A stretch of 64,000 nucleotides of DNA from Suillus spraguei (taxonomy: Eukaryota > Basidiomycota > Agaricomycetes > Boletales > Suillaceae). The position numbers were made by a program, and so were the translations under genes. The notes below the pieces were generated by a model. That model did no database searches and was not told where the DNA came from. It saw only the letters and a program-made list of their open reading frames with translations. Location of the stretch: contig JABCPU010000179.1 of NCBI GenBank assembly GCA_016800925.1, positions 1 to 64,000 on the forward strand, in the 5' to 3' direction. The stretch's first letter is position 1. Every line of letters begins with the position of its first letter. Positions 43,136 to 54,500 of the stretch are shown here, piece by piece.

Positions 43136-44959
43136 ATGGCTCCATCAGGATCCACAAGCCCGACAGCCCCAGTGGTGGGCAACACTCGTCTCAGAAAAAC
43201 AACAGCAAACAAACTGCTACTCGCCTCCAGCAAGTCAATCAAAGAACACATAGAAGGTACAAGTATAAGAACAGATATAACTAACATAATCACAGCAAAG
43301 AAGCTCCTAAACACGCATGGCCTAGTTCTCCCAACAGCAGGAACTATGCTCACGCAAATAGTAACAGCAATCTTCGAATTCAGCGCCTCGGCAGGTCTAG
43401 GATCTACCCACGCCGAGATACTCAGGGCTATTGCCATGGTTTTGTATGACGCGGAACGCGCGATGGACATGACCAACATCATCAACAAGATCGAAACACT
43501 CATAGGCGGCCCCCTAACAATCATGGTAGAGAAGGCTGAGGAATTAGCGCAATCAACAGACAAGCATAAAGAGGCACTAGAGGAGGCAGTAAAAGAGGTG
43601 CGTACTAATCTTAGTGAATCACTTGAGGGAATAGATAAGGCCACAAAGAGCGCAACGCAAGCGATTCAGAATCATACCAACGCAGAGGCAGTACTCAACG
43701 GGTCTGAAGGACCTAGATCCTATGCAGCGGCAGCGAAAGCGCCGATCCCTGGCCCACTAACGAAACTTCTTTCACGCAACGAAGGTCAAACGAGACAGAT
43801 TTTGATAGATAGAAGATCACTCTTCATGCCTAAGGACGCCACCACACAGCTCACAGAGGCACAGTTGGTCACCAAGGCAAAACTAGCCATCGAAATGATG
43901 AACAAGGACGACATCCCAACTCCGGACGACCTCACCTTCGTATCAGCACGCAAACTCCCTCACGGGGGCATCATATACGAACTCAACTCCAAGGAGTCAA
44001 CGGAATGGTTCAACATCCCAACAAATCGCAGCAACTTCTTGGAACGATTCGGCTCCAACGTCACCATCAAAGACCGCACGTTCCACGTCCTGATGGAAAA
44101 CGTCCCGATCTCGTTCGTCCCAGAATCTAATGCAGCCATAGACGACATCGAGAAGAAGGCTGCTTTCGCCCCAAAAACCATCCTGAAGGCTAAGTACATC
44201 AAACCAATAGCGAGACGCAACCCGAACCAGAGAACAGCTCACATTATACTAACCTTCAATTCTAGGGAGAGCGCGAATCACGCCATCAAATTTGGGTTAT
44301 CGGTAGCCAGCAAAAGAGTATATGGACGCAAACTTCTACCAGAACCATCAAGATGTCTCAAGTGCCACTCCTTCAACGGCAACCACATGGCAACAGACTG
44401 CCCCAAGGATATTGACACATGCGGAACGTGTGGAGAACAACATCGCACAGCAATGTGCAAGGTAGACGACCCCAACAACTACTACTGCACTAACTGTGAA
44501 ATCAAGGGACACGCAGCATGGAGCCGAGTGTGCCCGACATTCCTAAGCAAGTGGGAAGCACACAAGAGACGCAACGACGAATCAAGATACCGATTCTACC
44601 CAACGGAGGACCCACTTACCTGGGAAAAGATAGACGAACAGCCCAATGAGTGGAACGAATATCAGCAAGAAGGTAACGGTGATCACACAAACCTAACTAA
44701 CCAGAATCCCCCCCCACCTCAGCAAAACAGAACGAGAGAAGCAAGACCAATGAAAGCAAGACTCAATCAACCGCAGCGCCCAAGATTCCCCAACAACATC
44801 CCATTAGGAAGTCAATCGCGTCTCACAGATATGTGGACACAGCAAGAAAACGCGCCAGACACCCAACCTCAACGCTCTCATTCTGCTGCCTCAAGAGACT
44901 CTTTCTTCTCAACACTCAACTACACGCAAGACGGCAACGCGGCCAGCGGCTGGGACTAA
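43136..44959 (+). CDS. LINE 2 ORF1: zinc-knuckle RNA-binding protein, 607 residues
   Basis: The chosen start is the ATG at 43136 (MAPSGSTSPTAP), which matches the LINE 1 start; the frame is open upstream only through the minisatellite and 5' region. The N-terminal half contains AKKLLNTHGLVLPTAGTML, then a helical Lys/Glu-rich stretch (about residues 115-190) likely to form a coiled coil. Then come SARKLPHGGIIYELNSKES and three zinc knuckles at about residues 400-470: CLKCHSFNGNHMATDCP, CGTCGEQHRTAMC and CTNCEIKGHAAWSRVCP. The end is Gln/Pro/Asn-rich. The stop TAA overlaps the ORF2 ATG (TAATG), suggesting that ORF2 is translated by termination-reinitiation, as proposed for related LINEs. Confidence 0.88.
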   Translation: MAPSGSTSPTAPVVGNTRLRKTTANKLLLASSKSIKEHIEGTSIRTDITNIITAKKLLNTHGLVLPTAGTMLTQIVTAIFEFSASAGLGSTHAEILRAIAMVLYDAERAMDMTNIINKIETLIGGPLTIMVEKAEELAQSTDKHKEALEEAVKEVRTNLSESLEGIDKATKSATQAIQNHTNAEAVLNGSEGPRSYAAAAKAPIPGPLTKLLSRNEGQTRQILIDRRSLFMPKDATTQLTEAQLVTKAKLAIEMMNKDDIPTPDDLTFVSARKLPHGGIIYELNSKESTEWFNIPTNRSNFLERFGSNVTIKDRTFHVLMENVPISFVPESNAAIDDIEKKAAFAPKTILKAKYIKPIARRNPNQRTAHIILTFNSRESANHAIKFGLSVASKRVYGRKLLPEPSRCLKCHSFNGNHMATDCPKDIDTCGTCGEQHRTAMCKVDDPNNYYCTNCEIKGHAAWSRVCPTFLSKWEAHKRRNDESRYRFYPTEDPLTWEKIDEQPNEWNEYQQEGNGDHTNLTNQNPPPPQQNRTREARPMKARLNQPQRPRFPNNIPLGSQSRLTDMWTQQENAPDTQPQRSHSAASRDSFFSTLNYTQDGNAASGWD

Positions 44960-47900
44960 TGCAGCAAGAACCAACAACACAACACCAACAGAGAACAGAC
45001 TTCAAAATATGGCAGCAGAACCTTCGCAAATCCTCCAACGCATGGGAACACCTCCTGAAGAACCTCAATCCCGACAACTTCGACATGGCATGTATACAAG
45101 AACCTTTTCTCAACCCTGTGAATCTCGCTAACGCCTCTAGCCTCCGATGCTATTGGGATGTGGTATACCCAACCGGCCACCACACGAATCAAAACCGAAC
45201 GCAAGTGATAATGCTGATCAACAAGAAGATCTCCAAGAACAAATGGCACGCTATCCCAATCCAATTGATGAACGTCATGGCCATAGAATTATCGGGAGAC
45301 TTCGGAAAGGTGCGTTTCTATAATATATATAACCCCTGCGACCACGATGGCACCCTGCATTTCCTCGAAAGACATATGCAAACGGAACATAACGCACGTC
45401 GGGCAAACCCTCAACAACTCGCTCAAGGCGAGGAGGAAGTAAATACTGAACATATAATTTGGCTAGGCGACTTCAACCGGCACCACCCAATGTGGGAGCT
45501 AACCTCAAACAGTCACCTATTCACTGCAGCGAACCTCGACGCCGCAGGTGTACTAATAAATCTTCTAGCGCTGTACAATTTAATCCAAGTACTACCCCCG
45601 GGAATCGCCACACTGGAAGCATCATCCACGAAGAACCTCACAAGACCCGACAACGTCTTCTGCTCAGCCCAACTCCAACACGCTTTCACGGCATGCAACG
45701 TTGAGTACCACCTAAGACCAGTCATCACTGACCACTTTCCGATCATTAGCTCGCTAGAATTGCAACCAGAACACATCAACTGTATACCGCGCCACAATTA
45801 CAGAGAAGCAGACTGGGACGAAATAAATGAGGCACTAGCAGCGGATCTCAGCACCATCCCCCCACCAACTGAGATCATGACGAAAGTTCAATTCGAGGAG
45901 GCCTTCGACAACCTCACTTCAATCATCGTGAAGGTAGTAGATGCAAAGGTGCCGAAATCGAAACCATCACCCTACGCAAAACGATGGTGGTCAAAAAGCC
46001 TGGATATAGAACGAAAGGAAGTACATAAATTAGGCCGCAAATCGAGAGCTAAACTAGTGTATAGAAACGACCCAATCCACGAACAGTATCGCAAAGCGCG
46101 CAACGCCTTCTCAGAAAGCATCAGGAAGGCAAAGGAATCTCACTGGACCGCCTGGCTGGAAACGATGACCCCAGCCGGGGTATGGAATTTTCACCACTAC
46201 GCAGCAAGCAACCCAGAAGATCAAATGCACACAAGAATCGCCACGCTCAAGGACCCAGAACGCAATCATCAAAACTCAACCCAAACCAACGACAGGAAAA
46301 GCGAGCTCTTATATGAGGTCTTCTTCAAACCCCCCCCGGCCAATGAGCACGTAGACCCTAATTATATTTACCCTCCTCCCGTTTGTGAGTTTACACTGAT
46401 AACGAATGAACAGATAGACAGAGCGATAGCAAAGCTCTCCCCGCACAAAGCCCCTGGACCGAATGGAATAAGTAACTGCGTCTTCACCCACTGCGCAGCG
46501 CAGCTAGTCCCATTTATGGGACCGATATTTCGAGCGACCTTTACATTAGAAATATACCCGGACCAGTGGAAGAAGTCATCAACCATAGTACTGCGCAAAC
46601 CCGGCAGACCGGACTACAGTCTCCCCAAGGCGTACAGACCGATAACGCTGCTGGACACCATGGCCAAAATACTATCCTCATGCGTGGCAGACGACCTCAC
46701 CTATATAGCCGAAAGACACGATCTCTTAGCAGCAACGCACTTTGGGGGAAGACCAGGACGCTCGACCACAGATTCCCTGCACTTACTAATGAAGTTCATT
46801 ACTGACGCTTGGGCCTCAAGGGAAAATTTTGTTTCCATGTTGTTCCTGGATGTTAAAGCCGCTTTTCCCAGTGTCGTGGTCAACAAACTCCTCCACAACC
46901 TCAAGAAATCAGGAATACCTCAAGAATACATCGATTGGTACAGGAGAAGATTAGACGGAAGATCAACATCTCTAATCTTTGACGATTTTCAATCGGAATC
47001 ATTCCAGGTCAAAGGTGGTGTCGATCAAGGCTGTCCCTTATCCCCACTTGCATTCATCTTCTACAATACTGACCTACTAAGAGTCGCAGATCCAAGACCC
47101 CGCAAGGGAGAACTCAGCTTAGGATTCATAGACGATGTCGCTTTAATAGCGAAAGGTGAGTCATACGAAGAGGCGAACACTAAGCTAACTAGAATGATGG
47201 AGAAGAGAGGAGGCGCGCTACAATGGAGTGAGGAGCATCACGCGGAATTCGAGCTAGACAAAACGGCACTGGTATGTCTCGCAAGAAAGCGCGTGCAAAG
47301 TGTCATGGACCCACACAAAACAATCCCTGCGCCAAAACCTGCAATCGCCATTCGAAATCACACAATACAACCATCGAGCTCGCACAAATTTCTAGGAGTA
47401 ATAATAGACGAGAACCTTAACTTCAAGGAACATGCAGCCCACGCCCTGGCAAAAGGCACAAAGTACATCCTGGCCTGCAACAGGATGATCCGACCCACGA
47501 AGGGCATCAAAAGTCGACTAATGAAGAGACTATACGAGGGAGTAGTCATTCCTAAAATGTTATATGCAGCTGATGTCTGGTGCGCAGGACTGGTAGCAAA
47601 GGGCAAAGGAAAGAAGCTAAATGGACGAGGGGCTCGAGGATTCGCGTCGCAAATGGCAAGGGTGCAGAGAATGGCAACCCTGATGATAACGGGCAGAATG
47701 AGATCCACTGCTACAGATATCCTAGACGCGCACGCTAACATACTTCCCTTTCAACAGACACTACGCAAGATATGCCTCAAATCGACCCTCAGAATGACCT
47801 CACTCCCAGACTCTCACCCGCTAGCCAGAGACATCAAGATGGCCTACAACTACGGGAATGCACGCAACTTTGCCAAACCAAAGCGCCACCCATCCCCGCT

Positions 47901-49023
47901 TCACAAGCTAATGTACGAATTCAAGGTCAACCCAGCTCGAATGGAGAAGATCCACCCAATCCGCCACAATCCAAAGTGGAAGCCGGACGTCGAATTACAG
48001 ATAGCGAGGAAGAAGAAGGAAGCAGCCGACGAAGATGAGCTGGCGAGGGAAGAGATCCGAGTATACTCAGACGGTTCGGCCATAGATGGAGGAGTAGGGG
48101 CAGCGGCCATTCTCATGCGAGACGGAGAGGTAAAAGACGAACTAAGGTTTTATCTGGGGAAGGATAGCGAGCACACGGTATATGAGGGAGAGCTAGTGGG
48201 GATGATTCTAGTGGTGGAGCTGATTAGAAGAGCAGGAGGGGGAGAATCAATGGCACTGGGGGTGGACAACCAGGCGGCAATTCGCGCAACGAAAGCATTC
48301 AATTCGCAACCCGGACATCACCTAATGGACACCTTTCACGACAGTCTCCGTGAAATCATCCCAGACAACAATGGCAAAAGGCTGGTGGTGAGATGGACGC
48401 CAGGCCATGTAGGAATACCGGGGAACGAGAAGGCAGATGAGAGGGCAAAAAGGGCAGCAAGGAAAGACGTCTCGGAGGGGAGACTTCTCCCAAAGTCTCT
48501 AAGGACGGCAGCGAAGGATCCCATCACGCTACCAATCAGCAAATCGTCCACACTCCAGCAGTTTCGAGAGCGAATCAAGGAAGAAGCAGCAAAGGTCATG
48601 CACCTTTCCCCCCGTTTCGCTGCCTTACAGACCATAGACCCAACCGCTCCGTCGAAACACTTCGCAGGACTCATTGATCAATTCCCGCATCGTCACAGCT
48701 CGCTTCTCTTCCAGCTCAGAACAGGACACATTCCTCTCAACAAACACCTACACCGTATAGCGAAGTCAGAAACAGCAACATGCCAACAATGCAATGAAGG
48801 AAACGAGTCAGTCCATCACTTCCTTCTCACCTGCCCAGCATACACCAGACAACGCAACATACTCAGACAAGAACTAGGAACGAGAGCGCACCATGTGAAG
48901 CACATTCTCAATGACGCTGAATGTCTAAAGTCACTGTTCACATTCATAGCCAAAACGAAAAGATTCGAGCCAACCTTCGGAGACGTATCACCACCAAAGG
49001 ACAAGAACGACAAAAACAGCTAG
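44959..49023 (+). CDS. LINE 2 ORF2: endonuclease-reverse transcriptase-RNase H, 1354 residues
   Basis: Starts at the ATG at 44959 within TAATG; an in-frame ATG at 44833 also exists inside ORF1. Domains in order: exonuclease-endonuclease-phosphatase fold (about residues 15-235, FKIWQQNLRKSS, HIIWLGDFNRHHPMWE, ITDHFPIISS), reverse transcriptase (about 460-810, FLDVKAAFPSVV, QGCPLSPLAFIFYN, FIDDVALIAKG, HKFLGVIIDENLNF), RNase H (about 1030-1165, VYSDGSAIDGG, YEGELVGMIL, GVDNQAAIRAT, KADERAKRAA with acidic residues in place) and a Cys/His finger (CQQCNEGNESVHHFLLTCP). It nicks target DNA and copies the element RNA onto it. RNase H next to RT points to the I/Tad group. All catalytic residues that I can place are present. 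Confidence 0.93.
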   Translation: MQQEPTTQHQQRTDFKIWQQNLRKSSNAWEHLLKNLNPDNFDMACIQEPFLNPVNLANASSLRCYWDVVYPTGHHTNQNRTQVIMLINKKISKNKWHAIPIQLMNVMAIELSGDFGKVRFYNIYNPCDHDGTLHFLERHMQTEHNARRANPQQLAQGEEEVNTEHIIWLGDFNRHHPMWELTSNSHLFTAANLDAAGVLINLLALYNLIQVLPPGIATLEASSTKNLTRPDNVFCSAQLQHAFTACNVEYHLRPVITDHFPIISSLELQPEHINCIPRHNYREADWDEINEALAADLSTIPPPTEIMTKVQFEEAFDNLTSIIVKVVDAKVPKSKPSPYAKRWWSKSLDIERKEVHKLGRKSRAKLVYRNDPIHEQYRKARNAFSESIRKAKESHWTAWLETMTPAGVWNFHHYAASNPEDQMHTRIATLKDPERNHQNSTQTNDRKSELLYEVFFKPPPANEHVDPNYIYPPPVCEFTLITNEQIDRAIAKLSPHKAPGPNGISNCVFTHCAAQLVPFMGPIFRATFTLEIYPDQWKKSSTIVLRKPGRPDYSLPKAYRPITLLDTMAKILSSCVADDLTYIAERHDLLAATHFGGRPGRSTTDSLHLLMKFITDAWASRENFVSMLFLDVKAAFPSVVVNKLLHNLKKSGIPQEYIDWYRRRLDGRSTSLIFDDFQSESFQVKGGVDQGCPLSPLAFIFYNTDLLRVADPRPRKGELSLGFIDDVALIAKGESYEEANTKLTRMMEKRGGALQWSEEHHAEFELDKTALVCLARKRVQSVMDPHKTIPAPKPAIAIRNHTIQPSSSHKFLGVIIDENLNFKEHAAHALAKGTKYILACNRMIRPTKGIKSRLMKRLYEGVVIPKMLYAADVWCAGLVAKGKGKKLNGRGARGFASQMARVQRMATLMITGRMRSTATDILDAHANILPFQQTLRKICLKSTLRMTSLPDSHPLARDIKMAYNYGNARNFAKPKRHPSPLHKLMYEFKVNPARMEKIHPIRHNPKWKPDVELQIARKKKEAADEDELAREEIRVYSDGSAIDGGVGAAAILMRDGEVKDELRFYLGKDSEHTVYEGELVGMILVVELIRRAGGGESMALGVDNQAAIRATKAFNSQPGHHLMDTFHDSLREIIPDNNGKRLVVRWTPGHVGIPGNEKADERAKRAARKDVSEGRLLPKSLRTAAKDPITLPISKSSTLQQFRERIKEEAAKVMHLSPRFAALQTIDPTAPSKHFAGLIDQFPHRHSSLLFQLRTGHIPLNKHLHRIAKSETATCQQCNEGNESVHHFLLTCPAYTRQRNILRQELGTRAHHVKHILNDAECLKSLFTFIAKTKRFEPTFGDVSPPKDKNDKNS

Positions 49024-49228
49024 ACGCACCCCAATCCCTGTAACAACCCCCCCTTTCACCTTAAGCTGGTGTTAACGCCCGCGCCTCGGCCAGGACCATT
49101 GAACACGACCCAACATCCACGGACACGCACATATGCATCAATTAGAGTAAATACCGCATGTAATGTCTATCATAGGGCTCCGCCCCAACGGACACAAAAC
49201 AAGGATTCAAAAAAAAAAAAAAAAAAAA

Positions 49229-49432
49229 GACGGGAGACGGGAGACGGGAGACGGGAGACGGGAGACGGGAGACGGGAGATGGGAGACGGGAGACGGGAGA
49301 TGGGAGACGGGAGACGGGAGATGGGAGACGGGAGATGGGAGACAGGAGACGGGAGATGAGAGATGCAGGAGATGAGGGAGATGCAGGAGATGCAGGAGAC
49401 GGGAGACACAAGATGGGAGACAGGAGATGGGA
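49229..49432 (+). repeat. GGGAGAY minisatellite, right half
   Basis: Continues the array split by LINE 2. It has GGGAGAC in the left part and mixed GGGAGAC/GGGAGAT plus GAGATGCAG variants towards the right. Runs into the common 3' region (ACTTAATAATGTTGCCCCC). Confidence 0.9.
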
Positions 49433-49787
49433 CATGTGACAACTTAATAATGTTGCCCCCTATTGAAAACTTGACACAAAAGATTTAGTCAAGTTAATAG
49501 TTTCCAGTAAATAATTTAAAAAAATCAAAATCAAATGCAATGACATGAGGATGAGATGGGCAATAAACTCACAAAGATGGTGATGTGGTACTTTTACTTC
49601 TCTCAAAATATTGGTTAAAGTTATAATTTATTTCAAGACCTATTATCATTATTAAAGATAATTATTAGGATGAAGCCAAGGCCAGGAAGGCAAAAAGAGT
49701 GCGAAGCACTCTTTTTGCCTTCCTGTGCCTTGGGCAAACAGAATTATTAGGATGAAGCCTTGGCCAGGGAGCAAAAGGAGTGCGAAG
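49433..49787 (+). mobile_element. Helitron-like unit 1, 3' part, with junction hairpins
   Basis: A 3' region shared with units 3, 4 and 5 (CAAAATCAAATGCAATGACA, then GATGAGATGGGCAATAAACT). Then ATTATTAGGATGAAGCC and two hairpins. The first has perfect 19-bp arms (49684-49702 and 49706-49724) around GAA. The second (49766-49804) crosses into unit 2: its left arm ends unit 1 and its right arm begins unit 2. Confidence 0.65.
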
Positions 49788-50039
49788 CACTCCTTTTGCT
49801 TCCTGTGCCAAAGGCACAACGGGTGGTGGACTCGTCTATAAAGTAAGGGGGAAAGGTGGGAATGTGCTCGCTAGCTCGCGTGGCTTTCGCTTAGGAGCGC
49901 TTGCTACGCTTAGCTCGCTTAACACCTTTTTGGAAATTTCTCGCGTGGTTTTTTCGAGTGCCGACTCACTGTTGTCCCATTGTATGATTGCGTGAATTGC
50001 GTGATGCGTGATTGCGTGATTTGGTCACGTGACTGCGCA

Positions 50040-50921
50040 GCTGGTGCGCTGTAGTTCCCTAGATATACCCTCGAACTCCAATCTTTGTTTCCTCTTTTCC
50101 CCCACCACTGCTCCCCCTGCCACATCTTGAGAAAGTAATACTTTCTCAACATACTCAATCTCTGTTTGTTTTTCAGCTTTATTTTGGTAGATATATCTTT
50201 CACTGTTCTTGATTACTGTAAGCCTATATAGTGTACATATTGAAACTATGATAAAAATTATTGATTATGTAATCAGATATCAGGCTTTTTCGCTTTTTGA
50301 CGTGTTTTTGGACCCTTTGGACCCCCCTGGACCTGGACCTGGACCTGGACCTGGACTGGCCGTATCTTGGAGTTCGAAGCATAGTGAGTGTGATTGTTGT
50401 TTGTTACTGGCCCTGTATTCCATCTGGACTCGCGAACTCCTGTCGATTCAAGACGAATGTGTAACCAAGTCCTACTTCCCTGGCCATCTGTTCTTGCAGG
50501 TGTTCGCTGGTTGTTTCTGGACCTCTGGGTATACTACAGTGTAGAGATTTTGGATTGGCGGGGCACTTTTCTGTGCTAAGTTGGTCTGCTTGCAGCCTTC
50601 TTACAGTTGCCATCCTATCCTTTGGGATAATTTCTCGGACAGCTTTCAGCTGTTCTTAGCACTGTCATACGTCGAACTTCCAGGGTATTAGCTCATCCTG
50701 GAAACTGCTGGTACTTCTTCAGTCACTCTCAGCAATATTTGTTTGTATCTTTGGTATGTGATATTTTGTCATCTATATATGATATGATGGCTTATCTTTG
50801 ACACAGTGGAACTACGACTGTTGGAAGTTTGGCTCTCCTCTCTCTTTGTTTCATATATCTTCTCCAATGTATGTGGTTGTCATCATATGTATTTCTTTTG
50901 ACTGATATTTATTCTTGATAG
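50040..50921 (+). other. 5' leader region of the Helitron gene
   Basis: No recognised coding sequence. At 50328-50356 is a short run of TGGACC. At 50879-50921 there may be an intron: the bases CCAAT before GTATGTGG and G after GATAG would join to CC-ATG-AATCCC, so the start codon could be split by the intron. Confidence 0.35.
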
Positions 50922-51502
50922 GAATCCCTCCACTCCTCCTACCTCTCCTCAGCGAGCACAGGCTGCTGCACGTCAGGCTGAGAGAAATGAGCGAAATATT
51001 GGCTCACCTCCTGCACGTCGCCATCCTGCTCCTATAGCTCAACCATTAGAAAATGCTGCTCAAATGGTAAGGATTAATTTTCTAACATAAGACGTATTCT
51101 GATGTGTTCATAGAATATTCCTCAGATCTTGGGAAATTTGAATCATGGTCCTATTCCCATGCAAAGGTTTCCTAATATGCCACGTCATATTATCGAGCAT
51201 CATGAGGCTCAGCGCAGGTGGCGTCTACACCACCCACCACCACCCCCTGGGCCACCTATTCCTGCTCCAGCCTTGGGGCCTCCCTTTGGTCAACCTGTTG
51301 CTGCTCCAGCCTTAGGGCCTCCCTTTGGTCAACCTTTTCCTGCTCCAGCCTTAGGACCTCCCTTTGGTTATATTCCTCCACCTGCTGCACTTCAGAATGA
51401 ATATGAACGTCGTATGGCAAATGTTGCTGCAGCCACAGTAAATAGTCATGAAGCACGCCGTGCTGCCAGGCGAAGGCGTAATAATCCTCAACAACAACCT
51501 GC

Positions 51503-51583
<81 letters not shown>

Positions 51584-54500
51584 ACTTGCTCCTGCTCCTG
51601 CCCCTGCTCCTGCTCAGAATAACTTGGCAGCCTTTCAGTTGCTGCAGCAACAAGCTGCACAGGGACATAATATACCACAGCAGCAGCTAGCTGAAATAAT
51701 TGCTAGGCATGCTCAGGATCATCGCCGTGAACGACAGCAGGAAGAGGAAGCTGAACAGATGAATAGACAGAACTATGGTCAATACATGCATGGTCCTATT
51801 CACTATGAGGGTGCAGTTGGTCCTCACAATTTCAACAATCCCCAACAATACTTTGCACCCAATCCTGCACCACCTTTGCCTATGCCACCTCAATTTGATT
51901 ATCAACAATTCAATATTCAGTTTCAACATCATTTCCAGCAGCAGGATAGACAAGCACAAGAGGCATTACGTCGACAGGAGATTCAGCAGCAATTCCAGCA
52001 GGAGGGAGATAGACAAGCACAGGATGCATTGCATGAACAACAGATTCAGCAGGAGGAAAATAGACAGACACAGGAGGCATTGCACCACCAGCACATCCAG
52101 CAGCACATCCAGTAGCAGGAAGATAGACAAGCTCAGGGTGCTCAACAAGCAGGTCAACAGGAAGAGGCCCGCCACAACCGTGAGCAGCAGAGAGTTCATG
52201 AGCAGCAGGAGCGTCTTGAGGAGGCACTACGTGAATATAATGATCCAATATCTCAAGAGCAACATGCAGATGATGAAGAGAGAAGGAGAATCCAACAGCA
52301 GGAACAACACCAGGAGCATGAAGAAGAGGACAACCAGCATATCAATCAGGTCATTCCTATTCCTGATGGAGCTCAACCATATACAGAACCAGCCAACCGT
52401 CATACTCTTGGTCCCCTTAATGTGGAGTGCCCCAAATGTCATGCACTTCATTTTGCATGTGAAAGACTCTCCAACTCCTCTTTGCAAAACCCTCGCTTTG
52501 GTATGTGCTGCTTGCAGGGCCAAGTCAGCCTTCCCCCATTTCCAGCATGGCCACCTGAGTTGGAGCAGGCATATAGAGACAGAACATTTGTGTCAAAAAT
52601 TCGCCAGTACAACAGTGCTCTTGCATTTACCTCTGTTGGTGTCAACATTGAGGATCATGCTATTCAAAGATCTGGCCCAAATGCTTTTCGTATCCATGGC
52701 TCTCTCCATCACCTCATGGGCAGTCTTCTACCTCCAGAGGGTGTCCAGCCTTCATATGCACAACTTTATATATATGACTCTGAAGAAACCACCAACATCC
52801 GCACCACCCGTCCTGGAAATGAAGGTCTTGATCGTCAGATTCTCAGAGATCTGCATGACATGTTGCATCGAAAACACCCCTATGCTGCTGTCTACAAGCA
52901 AGCCTATCAAATCATGCAAGAGAAGCCTCCAGAGGAGCAGACAGATGTTTCTGTGCGTATTCACTTCCTGCCAGGCACAGATGGTCGAAGATATAATCTT
53001 CCCACTGCCAATGAAATTGCTACAGCTCTTCCTGGAGATGGATCTGAGGAGGTGTCTCATGAACGTGACATCATTTTATATTATCAAAATGGTCGACTTA
53101 GGCGCATCAGTCAACTCAACCATGCATATGCCTGTCTTCATTATGTCCTTCTCTTTCCCAATGGAGAGGATGGCTGGGACCTCTACATTGATATGATCAT
53201 TCCTCAGGGTGGACGTGCACGTGCCAAAAAAGTGACTCAGCTGCTGTATTATGCCTTTCGTCTTCATCCCCGTCCAGCTTGCATTGACCACAATAACATC
53301 TTTCGTGGTGGAAGGCTGTTCCAGCAGTATGTTGTTGATGCTTGGGCTTCCATTGAGCAGAGCAGACTCAACTGGATAAGAAACAACCAGAAGAAGATCA
53401 GGGCTGACTGCTACCAAGGCCTCACAGACAATATTCTCAATGATGGAGTGGGCAATTTGGCTGAGACAGGTCGTGCTATAATCCTTCCCTCCTCTCATTC
53501 TGGAAGCCCTCGCTATATGCAGCAGCTACTGCAGGACTCCTTGGCCATCTGCCGTGCCTGCAAGAAACCTGATCTCTTCCTGACTATGACTGCCAATGGA
53601 AGCTGGCCTGAGATTACTGAGAATCTCCTTCCAGGTAAAGTGACATACTGATGCATTATTGTGACTTGATTCTGACAAGTTTTCTTATGTAGGTCAAACT
53701 GCTGTGGACCGTCCAGACTTGGTGGCTCGCGTATTCTATCAAAAGCAGCAGGCTCTGCTGAAGAAAGTTTGCAATGGCTACTATGGCAAGGTTGCAGGAT
53801 TGGTGTACACCATTGAATATCAAAAGCGTGGTCTGCCTCACATGCACCTTCTCATCTTCCTGGATCCAGACCACAAGATTCGTACTGTGGAACAAATAGA
53901 CTCCTTCATCTCTGCCCAGATCCCTGATAGAAATGTCCATCCCCAACTCTATGAGGCTGTGGAGAAATACATGCTTCATGGCCCCTGCTCTCCAGAACGT
54001 TGCTTGGAGAATGGACGTTGCAAAAAGCACTTTCCAAAGTCTTTCTGTGCCCAGACATTGATGAAGGAGGATGGCTATCCAGAGTATGCAAGACCTGACA
54101 ATCGTCGCACTGTCCAGAAGAATAACACTGTCTTCACCAACAAGGATGTTGTTCCTCACCCTCCACAACTCCTGGTGGAATTCAACTGCCACATCAATCT
54201 TGAAGTCTGTGCTTCCATCAAGTCTGTGAAATACATCCACAAGTACATCTACAAGGGAAATGACCGTGCCACTTTGGAGATGCCAGGACCAGTGGATGAG
54301 GTCAAAACCTACCTTGACTCCAGATACATCAGCTCTACTGAGGCTGCATGGCACATCTTTGAGTTTGGAATGCATCTTGAATGGCCCTCTGTCTACCGTC
54401 TGCCAGTCCACCTTCCAAATGAACACATGGTGTTTTATGATCCTGAGGATGATGCCCAGGATGTTCTTGAGCGTGCAGCAACCAAGGAGACTTGCCTTAC

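Larger units (their letters stand above)
42968..49228 (+). mobile_element. LINE 2: full-length Tad/I-like non-LTR retrotransposon, both ORFs intact
   Basis: 6261 bp from a 5' end (CGATCGCTTCTTGGACC) shared with LINE 1 to a poly(A) of about 20 at 49209-49228. It is inserted in the GGGAGAY array, so target duplication is hidden by the repeat (GACGGGAGACGGGAG on both sides fits). Two overlapping intact ORFs, 43136-44959 and 44959-49023. The 5' untranslated region is about 168 bp and the 3' region about 205 bp. No nonsense or frameshift was found, so the element may be recent and competent. Confidence 0.93.

Noticed and set aside
51256..51690. Glu/Gln-rich minus-strand frame and Leu-rich plus-strand frame
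   Set aside because: Alternate readings of the CTCCTG hexamer run.
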